Counted from the stretch's first letter, positions 15,828 to 26,135 are shown. The stretch is 64,000 nt of DNA from Rhodoferax fermentans (GCF_002017865.1 NZ_MTJN01000002.1:1302001-1366000); one strand, 5' to 3'. Notes: a model not told the origin generated them from the sequence alone. Made by a program: numbers and translations.

Positions 15828-16967
15828 CTACTTGGTCCCTTTGGCCACAGCGTCGGCTGTGTAGAAACCACTGTCAACCAGCTCTTTGGTCAGGTTGTCC
15901 TTGTTGACGGCCACTGGCTCCAGCAGGAAGGACTTCACAACCTTCTTGCCGGTGTTGTAGGTGGTGGTGTCAACACGGGCTTTCACCGTCAGCGTGGGCT
16001 CAGCAGCACCCTTGATGATGCTGTCCACCGCTTCAGCCGTACCCTTGGCCAGCACACGGGTGTCCTTGAAGACGGTCATGGTCTGTTTGCCTTCCATGAT
16101 CCACTTGGCGGACAACAACTCACCGTCTTGACCGGTGATCACAGGCAAGGTCTTGTATTTGCCATCTTGCTCCAGCGCGCCAATGATGGAACGTGCCAGT
16201 GTGTCGTTGGGGGCCAGCACGGCATCGAGCTTGACCGACTTGCAAGCGCCGGACAACAGGGTTTCCATACGTGCCTTGGCCTTGTCGGCCGCCCAGCCTT
16301 CGGTGGTGATCTTGGACCAGGTTGCGTCAGCAGAATTGGTAGGTGCCGGGCCGCAAATCTTCAGGGCACCACTGGTCACGAAAGGCTTCAGAACATCCAT
16401 GGCACCGTCAAAGAAGAAGCGCGCATTGTTGTCGGTGGGTGAACCGGCAAACAAGGTGATGTTTTTGCCCTTGGCGGTATCGAGTGCCAAAGCGTCCTTG
16501 ATGGCCTGACCTTGCAATTGACCAACCTTGAAATTGTCGAAAGTCAGGTAGTAGTCATACGCATCGGTACCGGTGATCAGACGGTCATACGAGATGACCT
16601 GGACACCGGCCTTTTTCGCAGATTCCACGGCCTGGGCGGCAGCTTCGGTCACCGAACCCACCACAATGGCTTTGGCACCTTTGGTGACCATGTCTTCGAT
16701 CTGTTTGTTTTGTTTGGATTGGTCAGCGTCAGCAAAAGCCACATCCACCTTGTAGCCCATGGCTTCAAGGTCTTTTTTCATGTATTCGGCATCACCGACC
16801 CAACGCTCGACGTGTGTTTCGGGAATGGCCAAACCTACCAGGACAGCGGGCGCAGGAGCCGCTGCAGGGGCCGCCGGTGCGGGTGCAGGGGCCTCTTCTT
16901 TTTTGCCGCAAGCGGTCAAACCCATAGCGGCAGCAATCAATGTCAAGGTGAAAACACTCTTTCTCAT
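15828..16967 (-). CDS. chvE: ChvE-like multiple-sugar-binding lipoprotein
   Basis: Substrate-binding protein of the CUT2 importer, 379 residues. It resembles ChvE in motifs such as ISYDRLI, YYLTFDNFKVGQLQ, AGSPTDNNARFFFDGAM, TGQDGE and TVFKDTRVLAK. The N-terminus is unusual for a proteobacterial binding protein: a lipoprotein signal with lipobox LTAC (Cys20) followed by KKEE and a Pro/Ala linker (about 25-43), which implies membrane tethering. The ATG at 16967 has an AGGAG site 6 nt upstream; the longer frame to 17072 lacks one. It follows xylA by 187 bp, with a long-loop hairpin in between. Binding of xylose is inferred from context. Confidence 0.88.
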   Translation of the reverse strand: MRKSVFTLTLIAAAMGLTACGKKEEAPAPAPAAPAAAPAPAVLVGLAIPETHVERWVGDAEYMKKDLEAMGYKVDVAFADADQSKQNKQIEDMVTKGAKAIVVGSVTEAAAQAVESAKKAGVQVISYDRLITGTDAYDYYLTFDNFKVGQLQGQAIKDALALDTAKGKNITLFAGSPTDNNARFFFDGAMDVLKPFVTSGALKICGPAPTNSADATWSKITTEGWAADKAKARMETLLSGACKSVKLDAVLAPNDTLARSIIGALEQDGKYKTLPVITGQDGELLSAKWIMEGKQTMTVFKDTRVLAKGTAEAVDSIIKGAAEPTLTVKARVDTTTYNTGKKVVKSFLLEPVAVNKDNLTKELVDSGFYTADAVAKGTK

Positions 16968-17106
16968 ATCAATCTCCTGGTAAATATTTGCACATTCAAA
17001 AACACACTTCAAAATGACCGTCTGTTCCTGTCTCCCGTGAGCATCCCCGTGGTTCCGGAAAAACACCGTCACACACGGAAATCACTCACAAGATGACCCA
17101 TCACAC

Positions 17107-17146
17107 GGGCTGCTGATTAAACACCAATATGTTCAACCAGCAGCCC
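17107..17146 (-). terminator. Hairpin after xylA (attenuator-like)
   Basis: GGGCTGCTG (17107-17115) and CAGCAGCCC (17138-17146) form a perfect 9-bp stem with a 22-nt loop just beyond the xylA stop. No clear T run follows on the minus strand, so partial termination or mRNA protection is more likely than full termination. Confidence 0.5.
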
Positions 17147-17154
17147 CGCAAAGA

Positions 17155-18468
17155 TCAAACAAACCGGTTCACCAGATTTTCCAGATACTCTTGCCGTGCC
17201 GACACGGGCAACACATCACGGTTGTCCTGCAGCACCTTGTCAGCCAGCGCATCCAGACTGGTTTTGCCGGCCAGCACATCCTGCGCCCACGGCTGGCTCC
17301 AGCCCGCGTAACGCTGTGCCACCACCTCTGCCAGACGTCCGTCCTGAATCATTTTTTCAGCAGCCAGCAGGGCCCGGGCACAGACATCCATGCCACCAAT
17401 GTGACCATGGAACAGATCCGCCGCATCCAGTGACTGGCGACGAACCTTGGCGTCGAAGTTGCAACCGCCGGTCTTGAAACCACCGGCTTGCAAGATGTAG
17501 TAGAGGGTTTGTGTCAGCTCAGGCACGTTGTTGGGGAACTGGTCGGTGTCCCAGCCCAACTGCGGGTCACCGCGGTTCATGTCGAGGCTGCCGAAGATGC
17601 CCAGCGCCAAAGCGGTGGCCACTTCGTGCTCGAAGCTGTGACCCGCCAAGGTGGCGTGGTTGGCTTCGATGTTGACCTGCACCTCTTTTTCCAGACCGGC
17701 ACGGGCCAGCAGGCCGTAGACGGTGGCGGTGTCAAAGTCATACTGGTGCTTGGACGGCTCTCTGGGTTTGGGTTCGATCAGGATCGCGCCCTTGAAGCCA
17801 ATCTTGTGTTTGTACTCCACCACCATGTTCAGGAAACGCGCCATCTGGTCAAACTCATGCGCCATATTGGTGTTGAGCAAGGTCTCGTAACCTTCACGCC
17901 CACCCCACAACACATAGTTTTCGCCACCCAGTTTCAGGGTAGCGTCCATCGCGTCGCGCACCTGCGCTGCCGACATGGCAAACACCTCTGGATTGGGGTT
18001 GGATGCGGCACCCGCCATGAAACGGCGGTGGCTGAACAGGTTGGCGGTGCCCCAGAGCAATTTCAGCCCGGTGCGCTCCTGGTGTTTCGCCAGAATGTCC
18101 ACCATGTGCAAGAAGTTGCTGCGGCTCTCTTGGGGAGTGGCGCCCTCGGGTGCCACATCGCGGTCATGGAAGCAGTAGTACGGTGCGCCCAGCTTGCTGA
18201 AGAAATCAAACGATTCTTCGGCTTTTTTCTCAGCCAGTTGCAGCGCAGTGCCACCATCAAACCAGGGACGCTCGAAGGTGCTGCCGCCAAACGGGTCAGA
18301 GCCGGTCGAACAGAAACTGTGCCAGTAACAGACTGCAAAACGCAGCTGCTCCTTCATGGACTTGCCAAGCACGATCTGCTCTGGGTTGTAGTGACGAAAT
18401 GCCAGGGGGTTCGTGCTGTCCACACCTTCGTAGCGGATCGGCGCGATGTCTTTGAAATAGCTTGCCAA
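17155..18468 (-). CDS. xylA: Xylose isomerase
   Basis: Converts D-xylose to D-xylulose in the cytosol, with two divalent metal ions. Recognisable active-site segments: [26 protein letters not shown] (catalytic His and Asp), [29 protein letters not shown] (metal Glu) and [23 protein letters not shown]. The frame is open to 18588, but no good start lies there. The TTG at 18468 (giving [16 protein letters not shown]) has GGAG 8 nt upstream and gives 437 residues, the normal length. It is first in the xylA-chvE-gguA-gguB operon and divergent from the ROK repressor, with two operator-like palindromes in the gap. Confidence 0.96.
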   Translation of the reverse strand: MASYFKDIAPIRYEGVDSTNPLAFRHYNPEQIVLGKSMKEQLRFAVCYWHSFCSTGSDPFGGSTFERPWFDGGTALQLAEKKAEESFDFFSKLGAPYYCFHDRDVAPEGATPQESRSNFLHMVDILAKHQERTGLKLLWGTANLFSHRRFMAGAASNPNPEVFAMSAAQVRDAMDATLKLGGENYVLWGGREGYETLLNTNMAHEFDQMARFLNMVVEYKHKIGFKGAILIEPKPREPSKHQYDFDTATVYGLLARAGLEKEVQVNIEANHATLAGHSFEHEVATALALGIFGSLDMNRGDPQLGWDTDQFPNNVPELTQTLYYILQAGGFKTGGCNFDAKVRRQSLDAADLFHGHIGGMDVCARALLAAEKMIQDGRLAEVVAQRYAGWSQPWAQDVLAGKTSLDALADKVLQDNRDVLPVSARQEYLENLVNRFV

Positions 18469-18616
18469 GTCAGTTCTCCAGAAATTAAACAATGTGCCTG
18501 CCGTCTGATGAGCATCTCGTTCAGGCGCGGGTTCCAAAAAGCGGGGTTGTCGTGCGATTGTTCGCTTCGAAAAAAAACTCATCCACACTTGCCAAAAACC
18601 CAGGTGTCATCCGCTT

Positions 18617-18637
18617 TTAGTTCGAACAACGAATTAA
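18617..18637. promoter_or_regulatory. Candidate XylR (ROK) operator, xylA side
   Basis: TTAGTTCG-N5-CGAATTAA is an inverted repeat with one mismatch. It resembles known xyl operators of ROK-type XylR (TTAGTTTG...CAAACTAA) and lies about 150 bp upstream of the xylA start. Confidence 0.6.
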
Positions 18638-18876
18638 TTCTATTTTTTTGACCACTGATAAATATAGGTGTAAACCCTAGTACGCGATTTTTTAGAAACA
18701 AGAACGCAACACGCTTAATGCCCCTACTTTTAAGCTGTTTTGACACTTTCCTCTCAGATTCCTGCAATCTCGCCGGTGCGAACTGGCGCCATACACGCAC
18801 ATTCAGAAGACCAGAACAAGCATCCACCAACCCCAGGGTAAACCCTGATGTCCTAGCGGGATCAAGATGAAGACAA

Positions 18877-18895
18877 TAGTTTGTCAATCAAACTA
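18877..18895. promoter_or_regulatory. Candidate XylR (ROK) operator, regulator side
   Basis: TAGTTTG-TCAAT-CAAACTA is a perfect 7-bp inverted repeat with the same 5-nt spacer as the site at 18617-18637. It lies in the xylA/xylR intergenic region, about 250 bp before the repressor start. The rest of the 676-bp gap (18469-19144) shows no convincing gene; its short open frames lack family features. Confidence 0.65.
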
Positions 18896-19144
18896 ATATC
18901 ACATATTCCAGCCGCAAGCCCTTTGGAGGTGGCCCACCTCCGCAGCTTCCAGCAAACTCTGTCATGTCAACCCTGCAAACTCTGGTCATACCACCACCCA
19001 GGATCGGTGGCGCATCACAAGCGCCCAATCCGGCCCGATGCAGCAACCATTGTGGTGCCTTGGTATGACCGTCGTGTGGCATCACAGCGTTGCCTGCAGG
19101 CACCCACACCAGCGGGCAAGCCACGTACACCAGGACGGCCTGCC

Positions 19145-20302
19145 ATGAAAACCACCGGCGACCAACAACTCGTCAAACGCATCAACCGCAGCGTGTTGCT
19201 CAGACTGCTGCGCATCCAGCCAGGTTTGTCGCGTGCACAACTGGCCCAGGAAAGTGGCCTCACCAAGTCAACCGTCAGCCTGCTGGTGCGTGAGCTGATT
19301 GATGAGGCCTGGATCACCGAGAGCGACACCGTGAACGCCAAAGGTGCGGGTCGCCCCTCCACCCCGCTGCAAATTGATGGCCGCACACGTGCCCTGGTCG
19401 GTGTCGAAGTGGCGGTCGACGTGTTGCGGGTGGCGTGTGTCAGCCTGGCTGGAAAAATCCTGTGGTCCACCGAGGAGCCCCGGCAGGGTATGGAGCCGGT
19501 CGAGGTCTGCCAACAAATCGCCTGCCTGGTCGCCCGCGCGCACGAACTGCTGCTGTCATGGGGCTTGCAATTGACGGGGCTGGGTGTTGGGCTGCCGGGC
19601 GCGTTTGACGAAACCACGGGCAAGGTGCACTTTGCGTCCAACCTGGGCTGGTGGAATGTGGACTTCCTGCCTCTTTTCACCGCCGCGCTGAAACAGGTCA
19701 AGTTGCCACCGATGCCGGTGTACGTACAAAACGAGGCCGACACGGCCGCGCTGAGTGAATACGAGTTTGTCGAAGGCACCCCGAGCGATTCGCTGATTTT
19801 TGTCACCTGCGATGTGGGGGTCGGCGCCGGCATTGTGCTCAATGACCGGCTGTTCACCGGCCAGTACGGCGGTGCCGGTGAAATCGGACACGGCATCCTG
19901 CAGATCAACGGCCCCCTGTGCTCCTGTGGGCGCCGGGGGTGTGCGGAGACCTTCTTTGGTGCACGCACCCTGGACAAGCTCACCGACCCCAGCAGTGGCG
20001 GAAACTACCTGGGCGTGGTGCTCGCCAACCTGTGGACCACCTTTGACCCCAGTGTGCTGATTGTGGGCGGCCCCTCGTGCGCCAAGTACCCGGGCTTGAT
20101 CACCCGCGCCCAGGAAACCTTAAAAGCCTATTCGGCCGGTGCCCGCATGCCTGCCCCGCCAGTGCGCCCGGCGCGTTACGGGCTGCTGGCCTCGGCCGTG
20201 GGTGCCGCCGCCCTGGTGCTGCACCGTCAACTGCGCCCCATGCAGGCACCCACCGGTTACGCCACCAATCCCGGCGCCCCCGTTTCTGAAGACACCCTTT
20301 AA
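19145..20302 (+). CDS. xylR: ROK-family transcriptional repressor (XylR)
   Basis: Sugar-responsive repressor of 385 residues. The N-terminal winged helix-turn-helix covers about residues 20-70 (LSRAQLAQESGLTKSTVSLLV), followed by a ROK sugar-kinase-like domain with the zinc-binding signature CSCGRRGCAE near residue 260 and GEIGHG just before it. The frame extends upstream to 18881, but that part is unlike the family; the ATG at 19145 (MKTTGDQQLVKRINR) is the standard start. It lies 24 bp before xylB in one operon and divergent from xylA, and probably binds the two TTAGTTYG-N5-CRAAYTAA palindromes. The ligand is presumably xylose. Confidence 0.9.
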   Translation: MKTTGDQQLVKRINRSVLLRLLRIQPGLSRAQLAQESGLTKSTVSLLVRELIDEAWITESDTVNAKGAGRPSTPLQIDGRTRALVGVEVAVDVLRVACVSLAGKILWSTEEPRQGMEPVEVCQQIACLVARAHELLLSWGLQLTGLGVGLPGAFDETTGKVHFASNLGWWNVDFLPLFTAALKQVKLPPMPVYVQNEADTAALSEYEFVEGTPSDSLIFVTCDVGVGAGIVLNDRLFTGQYGGAGEIGHGILQINGPLCSCGRRGCAETFFGARTLDKLTDPSSGGNYLGVVLANLWTTFDPSVLIVGGPSCAKYPGLITRAQETLKAYSAGARMPAPPVRPARYGLLASAVGAAALVLHRQLRPMQAPTGYATNPGAPVSEDTL

Positions 20303-20326
20303 CCCAACCCTCCTGGAGAGAATGCC

Positions 20327-21772
20327 ATGTTCCTCGGTATCGATATCGGCACATCAGAAGTCAAGGCCGTGCTGCTTGACACATCCCACCGCGTCGTCGG
20401 CTCTGCGGGCTCCGTGCTCACCGTGTCGCGTCCGCATCCGGGCCACAGTGAGCAAAATCCGCACGACTGGTGGAGCGCCACCCAGGCCGCGCTGGGCGAA
20501 CTGCGGAAAACCCATCCCGCTGAATATGCCGCCGTGCGCGCCATCGGCCTGTCCGGGCAGATGCACGGCGCGGTGTTGCTGGACGCACAAGACCGCGTTC
20601 TGCGCCCCGCCATTTTGTGGAATGACACCCGCTGTTCTGAGGAGTGTGTGCAGATGATGGCCGAGTTGCCTGAACTCGCACAACTGGGTGGTAGCCTAGC
20701 CATGCCCGGCTTCACCGCCCCCAAATTGCGCTGGGTGGCCCGCCACGAACCCGAGGTGTTCAAACAAGTTGCCAAAGTGCTGTTGCCCAAGGACTACGTG
20801 CGCCTGATGCTCACTGGCGACTACGCCACCGACATGTCCGACGCCAGCGGCACCCTGTGGCTGGACGTGCAACAACGCGCCTGGTCCGACAAACTGCTGG
20901 CCCTGACCGGCTTTACCCAGGCCCACATGCCGCGTCTGGTGGAAGGAAGCCAGGCCAGTGGCACCCTGACCGCCGAAGTGGCTCAAAGCCTGGGCCTGTC
21001 CAAGGACGTGCTGGTGGCCGGTGGTGCAGGCGACAACGCCGCCAGCGCGGTCGGCATGGGTGCCGTCCAGGCTGGGCAAGGCTTTTTGTCATTGGGCACC
21101 AGCGGTGTGCTGTTTGTGGTGACCCCGTCTTACCAGCCCAATGCAGCCAGCGCCACCCACGCGTTCTGCCACGCCATACCCGGCCAGTGGCACCAGATGA
21201 GTGTGATGCTGTCTGCTGCCAGCGCGCTGCAATGGGTGACCCACCTGCTCGGTGTCGCCAACGAAGGCGCTTTGGCCAACCAGGCCGCCTCTCTGACATT
21301 GGCCGAGCGCGCTGCCGCCCCGCTGTTCTTGCCGTACCTGGCCGGTGAACGCACGCCGCACAACGACGCCAATGTGCGCGGCAGTTTCCATGGCCTGAAC
21401 TTTGAGACCGACGCCACCCGCCTGGGTTATTCGGTGATCGAAGGGGTGACCTTTGGCCTGAACGACGGCCTGGCCGCACTCAAGGCCGCTGGCAGCACGG
21501 TGAAACGTTTGTCCCTGGTGGGCGGCGGATCACGCAGCGCCATGTGGGCACAACAACTGGCCTCGGCGCTGGACATCGAGATCGTCACCCACGCCAGCTC
21601 CACCGTCGGTGGTGCGCTGGGTGCCGCGCGCCTGGGCTGGCTGGCCACCGGTGCCGACCCACACGCGGTGTGTCTGCCCCCTGCCGTCGAAGCCACCTAC
21701 ACCCCTGACGCCGCTGAGCAAGAGGTGCTGATGCCGCGTTATGCGCAGTTCAGGGCTTTGTACAAACGTTGA
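20327..21772 (+). CDS. xylB: Xylulokinase
   Basis: FGGY-family kinase that phosphorylates D-xylulose to xylulose 5-phosphate, which enters the pentose phosphate pathway. The 481-residue product starts with the ATP-binding motif FLGIDIGTSEVKAVLLD and has SGQMHGAVLLD (substrate Asp region, near residue 80), the second glycine-rich signature GGGSRS (near 401) and GAARLG. A GGAG ribosome-binding site lies 7 nt before the ATG. It is second in the xylR-xylB operon and ends at a strong terminator. Confidence 0.95.
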   Translation: MFLGIDIGTSEVKAVLLDTSHRVVGSAGSVLTVSRPHPGHSEQNPHDWWSATQAALGELRKTHPAEYAAVRAIGLSGQMHGAVLLDAQDRVLRPAILWNDTRCSEECVQMMAELPELAQLGGSLAMPGFTAPKLRWVARHEPEVFKQVAKVLLPKDYVRLMLTGDYATDMSDASGTLWLDVQQRAWSDKLLALTGFTQAHMPRLVEGSQASGTLTAEVAQSLGLSKDVLVAGGAGDNAASAVGMGAVQAGQGFLSLGTSGVLFVVTPSYQPNAASATHAFCHAIPGQWHQMSVMLSAASALQWVTHLLGVANEGALANQAASLTLAERAAAPLFLPYLAGERTPHNDANVRGSFHGLNFETDATRLGYSVIEGVTFGLNDGLAALKAAGSTVKRLSLVGGGSRSAMWAQQLASALDIEIVTHASSTVGGALGAARLGWLATGADPHAVCLPPAVEATYTPDAAEQEVLMPRYAQFRALYKR

Positions 21773-21794
21773 TCGGCACATCGCCACAAAATTG

Positions 21795-21836
21795 GCACCA
21801 AGCCCAGGTAAATTATGGGCTTGGTGCTATTTTTTT
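21795..21836 (+). terminator. Intrinsic terminator after xylB
   Basis: A perfect 12-bp stem GCACCAAGCCCA (21795-21806) / TGGGCTTGGTGC (21816-21827) with a 9-nt loop, followed by a T run (21830-21836). It separates xylB from the convergent dehydrogenase gene. Confidence 0.93.
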
Positions 21837-21858
21837 GGAGGCACCCGACAGCCGCTGC

Positions 21859-23016
21859 TCAGTCACACAGCGTCCATTTGTCTTGCGAGTGGGATGACTG
21901 AAGCACCTTGTTGATGAAATACACACCACGCGCGCCGTCTTCCACCCGTGGGTAGTCCGCCGTGGTGGCCTGGCTGCCGTCCAGTCTGGCCCGGATATCC
22001 TCGGCCACACCCAGGTAGATATTGGCAAAGGCCTCGATGAACCCTTCCGGGTGCCCGGTCGGCAGCCTGGTGGCCTGGGTAGCAGCAGCGCACAGCCCGA
22101 CCGAGCCACGTGTCAGCAGACGCGCCGACTCACCCAAAGGCAGGTGCCACAGCTGGCTGGGTTGTTCCTGACGCCAATCCAGAGTGCCGGTGCTGCCAAA
22201 CACCCGCAGGCGCAAGTCGTTTTCACAGCCCACACAAATTTGGGAAGCCACCAGCACAGCACGCACGCCACCACGCAGGCGCAACAGCAGGTTGACGTCA
22301 TCGTCCAGCGTGCGCCCGACGCCCAGGGTGCCCAGGTCGGCGCAAATGGCCTCCACCTCCAGCCCGGTCACGCTGGCCAGCAGGTTCTCAGCATGTGAAC
22401 CAATGTCTCCCAATGCGCCCGCCAGGCCACTTTGGGCCGGGTCGGTGCGCCACAGCGCCTGTTTGTTGCCGGAGGCTTCCACGGCGGTGGCCAGCCAGCC
22501 CTGGTGGTACTCCACGATGACCTTGCGCACCGCCCCAATCACACCGCTGCGCACCATCTCGCGCATTTGGCGCACCATCGGGTAACCGGTGTAGTTGTAG
22601 GTAACCCCAAACACGGTGTTCTGGCGCGCCACCGCATTCACCAAGGCCTGTGCTTGCTCAGGGGTGTGCACCAACGGTTTGTCACACACCACATTGAACC
22701 CGGCGTCTACAAAAGCCTGGGCCACCGGGTAATGCAGGTGATTGGGTGTGACGATGGAGACAAAGTCGATGCGCTCCTCGGGTGGGCGTTTGAGTTCATC
22801 AGCCAGCAAGTCTTGCCAGCAGCCGTGGTTGCGATCCTCGGCCAGGAACAGATCGCGGCCCGAGGCACGGGCCTTGTCCGGGTTGCTCGACAAGGCAGCA
22901 GCGACCAGTTCAATCTGGCCGTCCAGCGCAGCGGCTTTGCGGTGCACCGCGCCAATAAAAGCATCACGCCCGCCGCCCACCATGGCGTAGCGTAGTTTTC
23001 TTGAAGCTGCGCTCAT
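21859..23016 (-). CDS. Gfo/Idh/MocA-family oxidoreductase
   Basis: NAD(P)-dependent dehydrogenase of the glucose-fructose oxidoreductase/inositol dehydrogenase type, 385 residues. The Rossmann motif is [13 protein letters not shown] (about residues 10-22), and CDKPLV (near residue 111) carries the family EKP/DKP lysine. The [10 protein letters not shown] stretch supplies the usual active-site Asp and His. It is the last gene of a six-gene operon; its ATG overlaps the stop of the isomerase gene (ATGA). The substrate is unknown: a sugar, inositol or glycoside imported by the adjacent CUT2 transporter. The pairing with a TIM-barrel isomerase is common in inositol and 3-keto-sugar pathways. Confidence 0.85.
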   Translation of the reverse strand: MSAASRKLRYAMVGGGRDAFIGAVHRKAAALDGQIELVAAALSSNPDKARASGRDLFLAEDRNHGCWQDLLADELKRPPEERIDFVSIVTPNHLHYPVAQAFVDAGFNVVCDKPLVHTPEQAQALVNAVARQNTVFGVTYNYTGYPMVRQMREMVRSGVIGAVRKVIVEYHQGWLATAVEASGNKQALWRTDPAQSGLAGALGDIGSHAENLLASVTGLEVEAICADLGTLGVGRTLDDDVNLLLRLRGGVRAVLVASQICVGCENDLRLRVFGSTGTLDWRQEQPSQLWHLPLGESARLLTRGSVGLCAAATQATRLPTGHPEGFIEAFANIYLGVAEDIRARLDGSQATTADYPRVEDGARGVYFINKVLQSSHSQDKWTLCD

Positions 23017-24020
23017 GATCTGTCTTTGGCAAAAACCGCGTCAAACGCCCCGGCTGCGGGTTTGAAGTCCAGCCTTTTGCAGAACGCAGCACTCTCGGTA
23101 GCGCCGTGCACCCGGTCCATACGACTGTCTTCCCACTCCACACTCAAGGGGCCGGTGTAGCCAATGTCATTGAGCGCCACGATGATCGATTCAAAGTCCA
23201 CCATCCCACGTCCGACACTGCGGAAATCCCAGTGGCGCCGGGCGTCCCCAAACGAGGTGTGCCCGCCAAAAACGCCAACCGAACCGTCCCCCCTGCCCCA
23301 CCAGACATCCTTCATGTGCACGTTGTGGATGCGGTCCGGGAAGGTGCGCAGGAAGCGGACATAGTCCACCCCCTGGTACGCCAGGTGGCTGGGGTCGAAG
23401 TTGAAGCCAAAGCGCCGGTGGCCTTGCACCGCCGCCAAGGCGCGCTCGCTGGATGCGATGTCAAAGGCAATTTCGGTAGGGTGCACCTCCAGGGCGAAGT
23501 TCACCCCTTCTTTGTCAAACACCTCCAGGATCGGGCCAAAACGCTGGCCAAAGTCGGCAAAACCTTTGTCCCAAAAGGCCTGGGACGTGGGCGGAAAAGC
23601 GTACAGGCTGTGCCAGATGGACGAGCCGGTGAAGCAGGTGACGGTTTTGACACCAAAACGGGCCGCAGCACGTGCGGTATCTTGCAACTCGGCAGCGGCA
23701 CGCTGGCGCACACCTTCGGGCTCACCATCGCCCCAGACATGGGCTGGCAAGATGGCCTGGTGGCGCTCGTCGATCAGGTCACACACCGCCTGCCCCACCA
23801 GATGGTTGCCAATGGCCAGACACTGCAGGCCGTGGCTGGCCAACAGGGCACGTTTGTCTTTCACGTAACCGGGCGACGCCAGTGCCTGCTGGACGTTGAA
23901 ATGGTCGCCCCAGCAGGCCAGCTCCAGCCCGTCGTAGCCCATGCTTTTGGCCAGCGGCGCCAGCTCTTGCAGGGGCAAATCGGCCCACTGGCCGGTAAAC
24001 AGTGTGACAGGGCGAGCCAT
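23013..24020 (-). CDS. Sugar phosphate isomerase/epimerase family TIM-barrel protein
   Basis: Xylose isomerase-like TIM-barrel protein (AP-endonuclease 2 superfamily), 335 residues. Metal-binding candidates: the Glu in [12 protein letters not shown], the Asp-His pair in [19 protein letters not shown], and the terminal Glu in [11 protein letters not shown]. The ATG at 24020 has AGGAGG 7 nt upstream; a TTG at 24026 is less likely. It is translationally coupled to the dehydrogenase that follows. It may be an isomerase, epimerase, dehydratase or keto-glycoside lyase; sequence alone does not decide. Confidence 0.82.
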   Translation of the reverse strand: MARPVTLFTGQWADLPLQELAPLAKSMGYDGLELACWGDHFNVQQALASPGYVKDKRALLASHGLQCLAIGNHLVGQAVCDLIDERHQAILPAHVWGDGEPEGVRQRAAAELQDTARAAARFGVKTVTCFTGSSIWHSLYAFPPTSQAFWDKGFADFGQRFGPILEVFDKEGVNFALEVHPTEIAFDIASSERALAAVQGHRRFGFNFDPSHLAYQGVDYVRFLRTFPDRIHNVHMKDVWWGRGDGSVGVFGGHTSFGDARRHWDFRSVGRGMVDFESIIVALNDIGYTGPLSVEWEDSRMDRVHGATESAAFCKRLDFKPAAGAFDAVFAKDRS

Positions 24021-24046
24021 GACCAAACCTCCTTATGCTATACAGG

Positions 24047-24095
24047 ATATAGCTGCCAGCCCTCTATTTATAAGGGCTAGCAGCCGTTTTTACTT
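24047..24095. repeat. Dispersed palindromic repeat, copy 2
   Basis: TATAGCTGCCAGCCCTC and TAAGGGCTAGCAGCCG form the inverted arms of the shared palindrome. It sits between the binding-protein gene and the isomerase gene inside one operon, so it may also act as an mRNA-stabilising hairpin. Confidence 0.8.
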
Positions 24096-24100
24096 ACAAC

Positions 24101-25063
24101 TCAGAACGGCGAATCCGGGAAGTAGAACTGCGCCGCGTTGTCCTTGGTGATCAGCACCGAGGGGATGATGTAGGTGGCGGGCAGCTTCTCACCCTTCAAC
24201 CGGGCTTCGGCGGTGAGTTTGATCGCGTCGTAGATGAACTTGGGCGAATACGACACATTGGCCTGGATGCGCGGGTCTTTGCCGTCCATCAGGGTTTTGA
24301 TCATGCCCTTGGCACCGGCGCCACCAAACACGATTTTGATGTCGGTGCGTTTGGCCTGGTCGATGGCCTTGAGCACACCCACCGCCATGTCGTCATCCGC
24401 CGCCCAAACCGCGTCGATCTGTTTGAAGCGGGTCAGGTAGTCCTGCATCACCTTGAACGCGTCGTCGCGGTTCCAGTTGGCGTATTTGGCATCCAGCAGT
24501 TTCATGTCAGGGTGGGCCTTGAGCACACTGTTGAACGCGTCCATGCGTTCGTTGTCCAGCGTGGTGGCAATGCCGCGCATCGCCACCAGGTTGCCCTTGC
24601 CACCCATGGTTTTGGCCAGGTATTCGGCCGGGATCTTGCCAAACGCGGTGTTGTCACCCGAGATGTAGGCGTCTTGTGCGCTGGTGTCGGTCAGGCCACG
24701 GTCGACCACGGTGACGTACACGCCTTTGCCCTTGACCTGGGCCACCGGTTTGGTCAGCGAGGCCGATTCAAACGGGAAGATCACCAGGGCATTGATTTTG
24801 TTGACGGTCTGCAGATCCTGCAACTGGTTGGCCTGCTCCGGTGCACCGGAGGCGGTCTTGACGATGACCTGCAGGTCGGGGTGGGCTTTTTCCAGGTCCT
24901 TCTTGGCCTGGTTGGCCCAGAACACGATGCCGCCGGTGAAGCCGTGGGTGGCAGCCGGAATGGCCACACCCAACACCACTTTCTCTGCCGCAAAACTCGG
25001 CGCACTGGCCAGGGCCGCCAGGGCCACGGCGGTCAAGGCTAATCTACGGGTGATGGTTTTCAT
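24101..25063 (-). CDS. CUT2-family sugar ABC transporter, periplasmic binding protein
   Basis: Periplasmic binding protein of the RbsB/peripla_BP_4 type, 320 residues. It has a Sec signal peptide (about 1-25, SFAAE cleavage) and typical features: [18 protein letters not shown] (ligand-site loop near residue 122), [14 protein letters not shown] and [12 protein letters not shown]. The ATG at 25063 has AGGAG 8 nt upstream. It lies downstream of its permease gene in the same operon. The ligand is not predictable; ribose-type proteins bind pentoses, hexoses, polyols or inositol. Confidence 0.88.
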   Translation of the reverse strand: MKTITRRLALTAVALAALASAPSFAAEKVVLGVAIPAATHGFTGGIVFWANQAKKDLEKAHPDLQVIVKTASGAPEQANQLQDLQTVNKINALVIFPFESASLTKPVAQVKGKGVYVTVVDRGLTDTSAQDAYISGDNTAFGKIPAEYLAKTMGGKGNLVAMRGIATTLDNERMDAFNSVLKAHPDMKLLDAKYANWNRDDAFKVMQDYLTRFKQIDAVWAADDDMAVGVLKAIDQAKRTDIKIVFGGAGAKGMIKTLMDGKDPRIQANVSYSPKFIYDAIKLTAEARLKGEKLPATYIIPSVLITKDNAAQFYFPDSPF

Positions 25064-25130
25064 GTTGACGATCTCCTGAGGTTGAAAAAAGTAGCGTCCT
25101 GCTACCGGGGTTGGAAAAATGGCAAACGGG

Positions 25131-26135
25131 TCAGCGCCGGCCTCGCTGCGTGAAAGCCACGCCGACGATCACAAAGCCCTGCACCGCCGCGTTGAGGTAG
25201 ACGCTGATGATGCTGGTCAGATTCAGGATGTTGCTGATCACCGAAAGCAGCACCGCGCCCACCACGGTGCCGGTGATGCTGCCCGCGCCGCCCTTGAACG
25301 AGGTGCCGCCGACGATCACCGCCGCAATGGCTTCGAGCTCCCACAACAAGCCGGTGGTGGGGGTGGCCGAGCCCAGGCGCGGCACATACAGCAAGGTGGC
25401 AATACCCACACACACGCCCAGCAACACATAGGTCAGGATCTTCACCAGGTCCACATCCACAGCGGCATAACGTGCCACCTGTTCGTTGGAGCCAATCGCC
25501 TGCACATAACGGCCAAACGCGGTGCGGTTCAGGATCACCCCGCCGAGCAGCGCCACCACCAGAAACACCAGCACCGGGATCGGAATGCCCAACAGGCTGG
25601 CGTAATAGACCGGGCTGTAAACGTCGCTCAAGTCGTTGTCCAGGGTGATCGCACCACCGTTGGAAAAATAGGTCAGGTAAGCGCGGTAAATGCCCAGGGT
25701 GCCGAGTGTCACGATGAAGGGCTCGATGTGGCCCTTGGTGATCAGCAGCCCATGCGCCAGGCCAAAGGCCGCGCCCAACAGAATCGCCAGAGCCATGCCA
25801 ATCACCACCACCATCACCGGCGACAAGCCCATGGGCGCCAGCGCGTTCATCGTCAGGATGATGCTGCCCGCAATCAACGCCGCCATCGAGCCGACCGAGA
25901 GATCGATGCCGCCCGAAACGATGACAAAACACATGCCCACCGCAATGATGCCGATGAAGGCGGTGCGGGTCAGCACATTCATGGCGTTGTCTACCGTGGC
26001 GAAATTGCTGTTGAGCCAGGTGCCGGCCACACACAGCAGCACCAGGCCAATCACCGGGCCCAGGCCCTGTAAACGGCCCAGCCAGGGGGCGGCGGCCTGC
26101 GCTGTGGGCAGCGTTTTAGTGGGTTCCTGTGGCAT
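25131..26135 (-). CDS. CUT2-family sugar ABC transporter permease (RbsC-like)
   Basis: Inner-membrane permease, 334 residues, about nine or ten membrane segments. The CUT2 permease motif [14 protein letters not shown] is near residue 83, and the conserved [21 protein letters not shown] near residue 278. Length matches RbsC-type permeases. The start codon overlaps the end of the ATPase gene by 20 bp, indicating coupled translation. It is distinct from the longer GguB-type permease encoded at 12930-14078. Confidence 0.92.
   Translation of the reverse strand: MPQEPTKTLPTAQAAAPWLGRLQGLGPVIGLVLLCVAGTWLNSNFATVDNAMNVLTRTAFIGIIAVGMCFVIVSGGIDLSVGSMAALIAGSIILTMNALAPMGLSPVMVVVIGMALAILLGAAFGLAHGLLITKGHIEPFIVTLGTLGIYRAYLTYFSNGGAITLDNDLSDVYSPVYYASLLGIPIPVLVFLVVALLGGVILNRTAFGRYVQAIGSNEQVARYAAVDVDLVKILTYVLLGVCVGIATLLYVPRLGSATPTTGLLWELEAIAAVIVGGTSFKGGAGSITGTVVGAVLLSVISNILNLTSIISVYLNAAVQGFVIVGVAFTQRGRR

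Noticed and set aside
18579..18887. A 102-codon minus-strand frame in the xylA/xylR gap
   Set aside because: It overlaps both candidate operators and has no good ribosome-binding site or recognisable domain. I could not support it as a gene.
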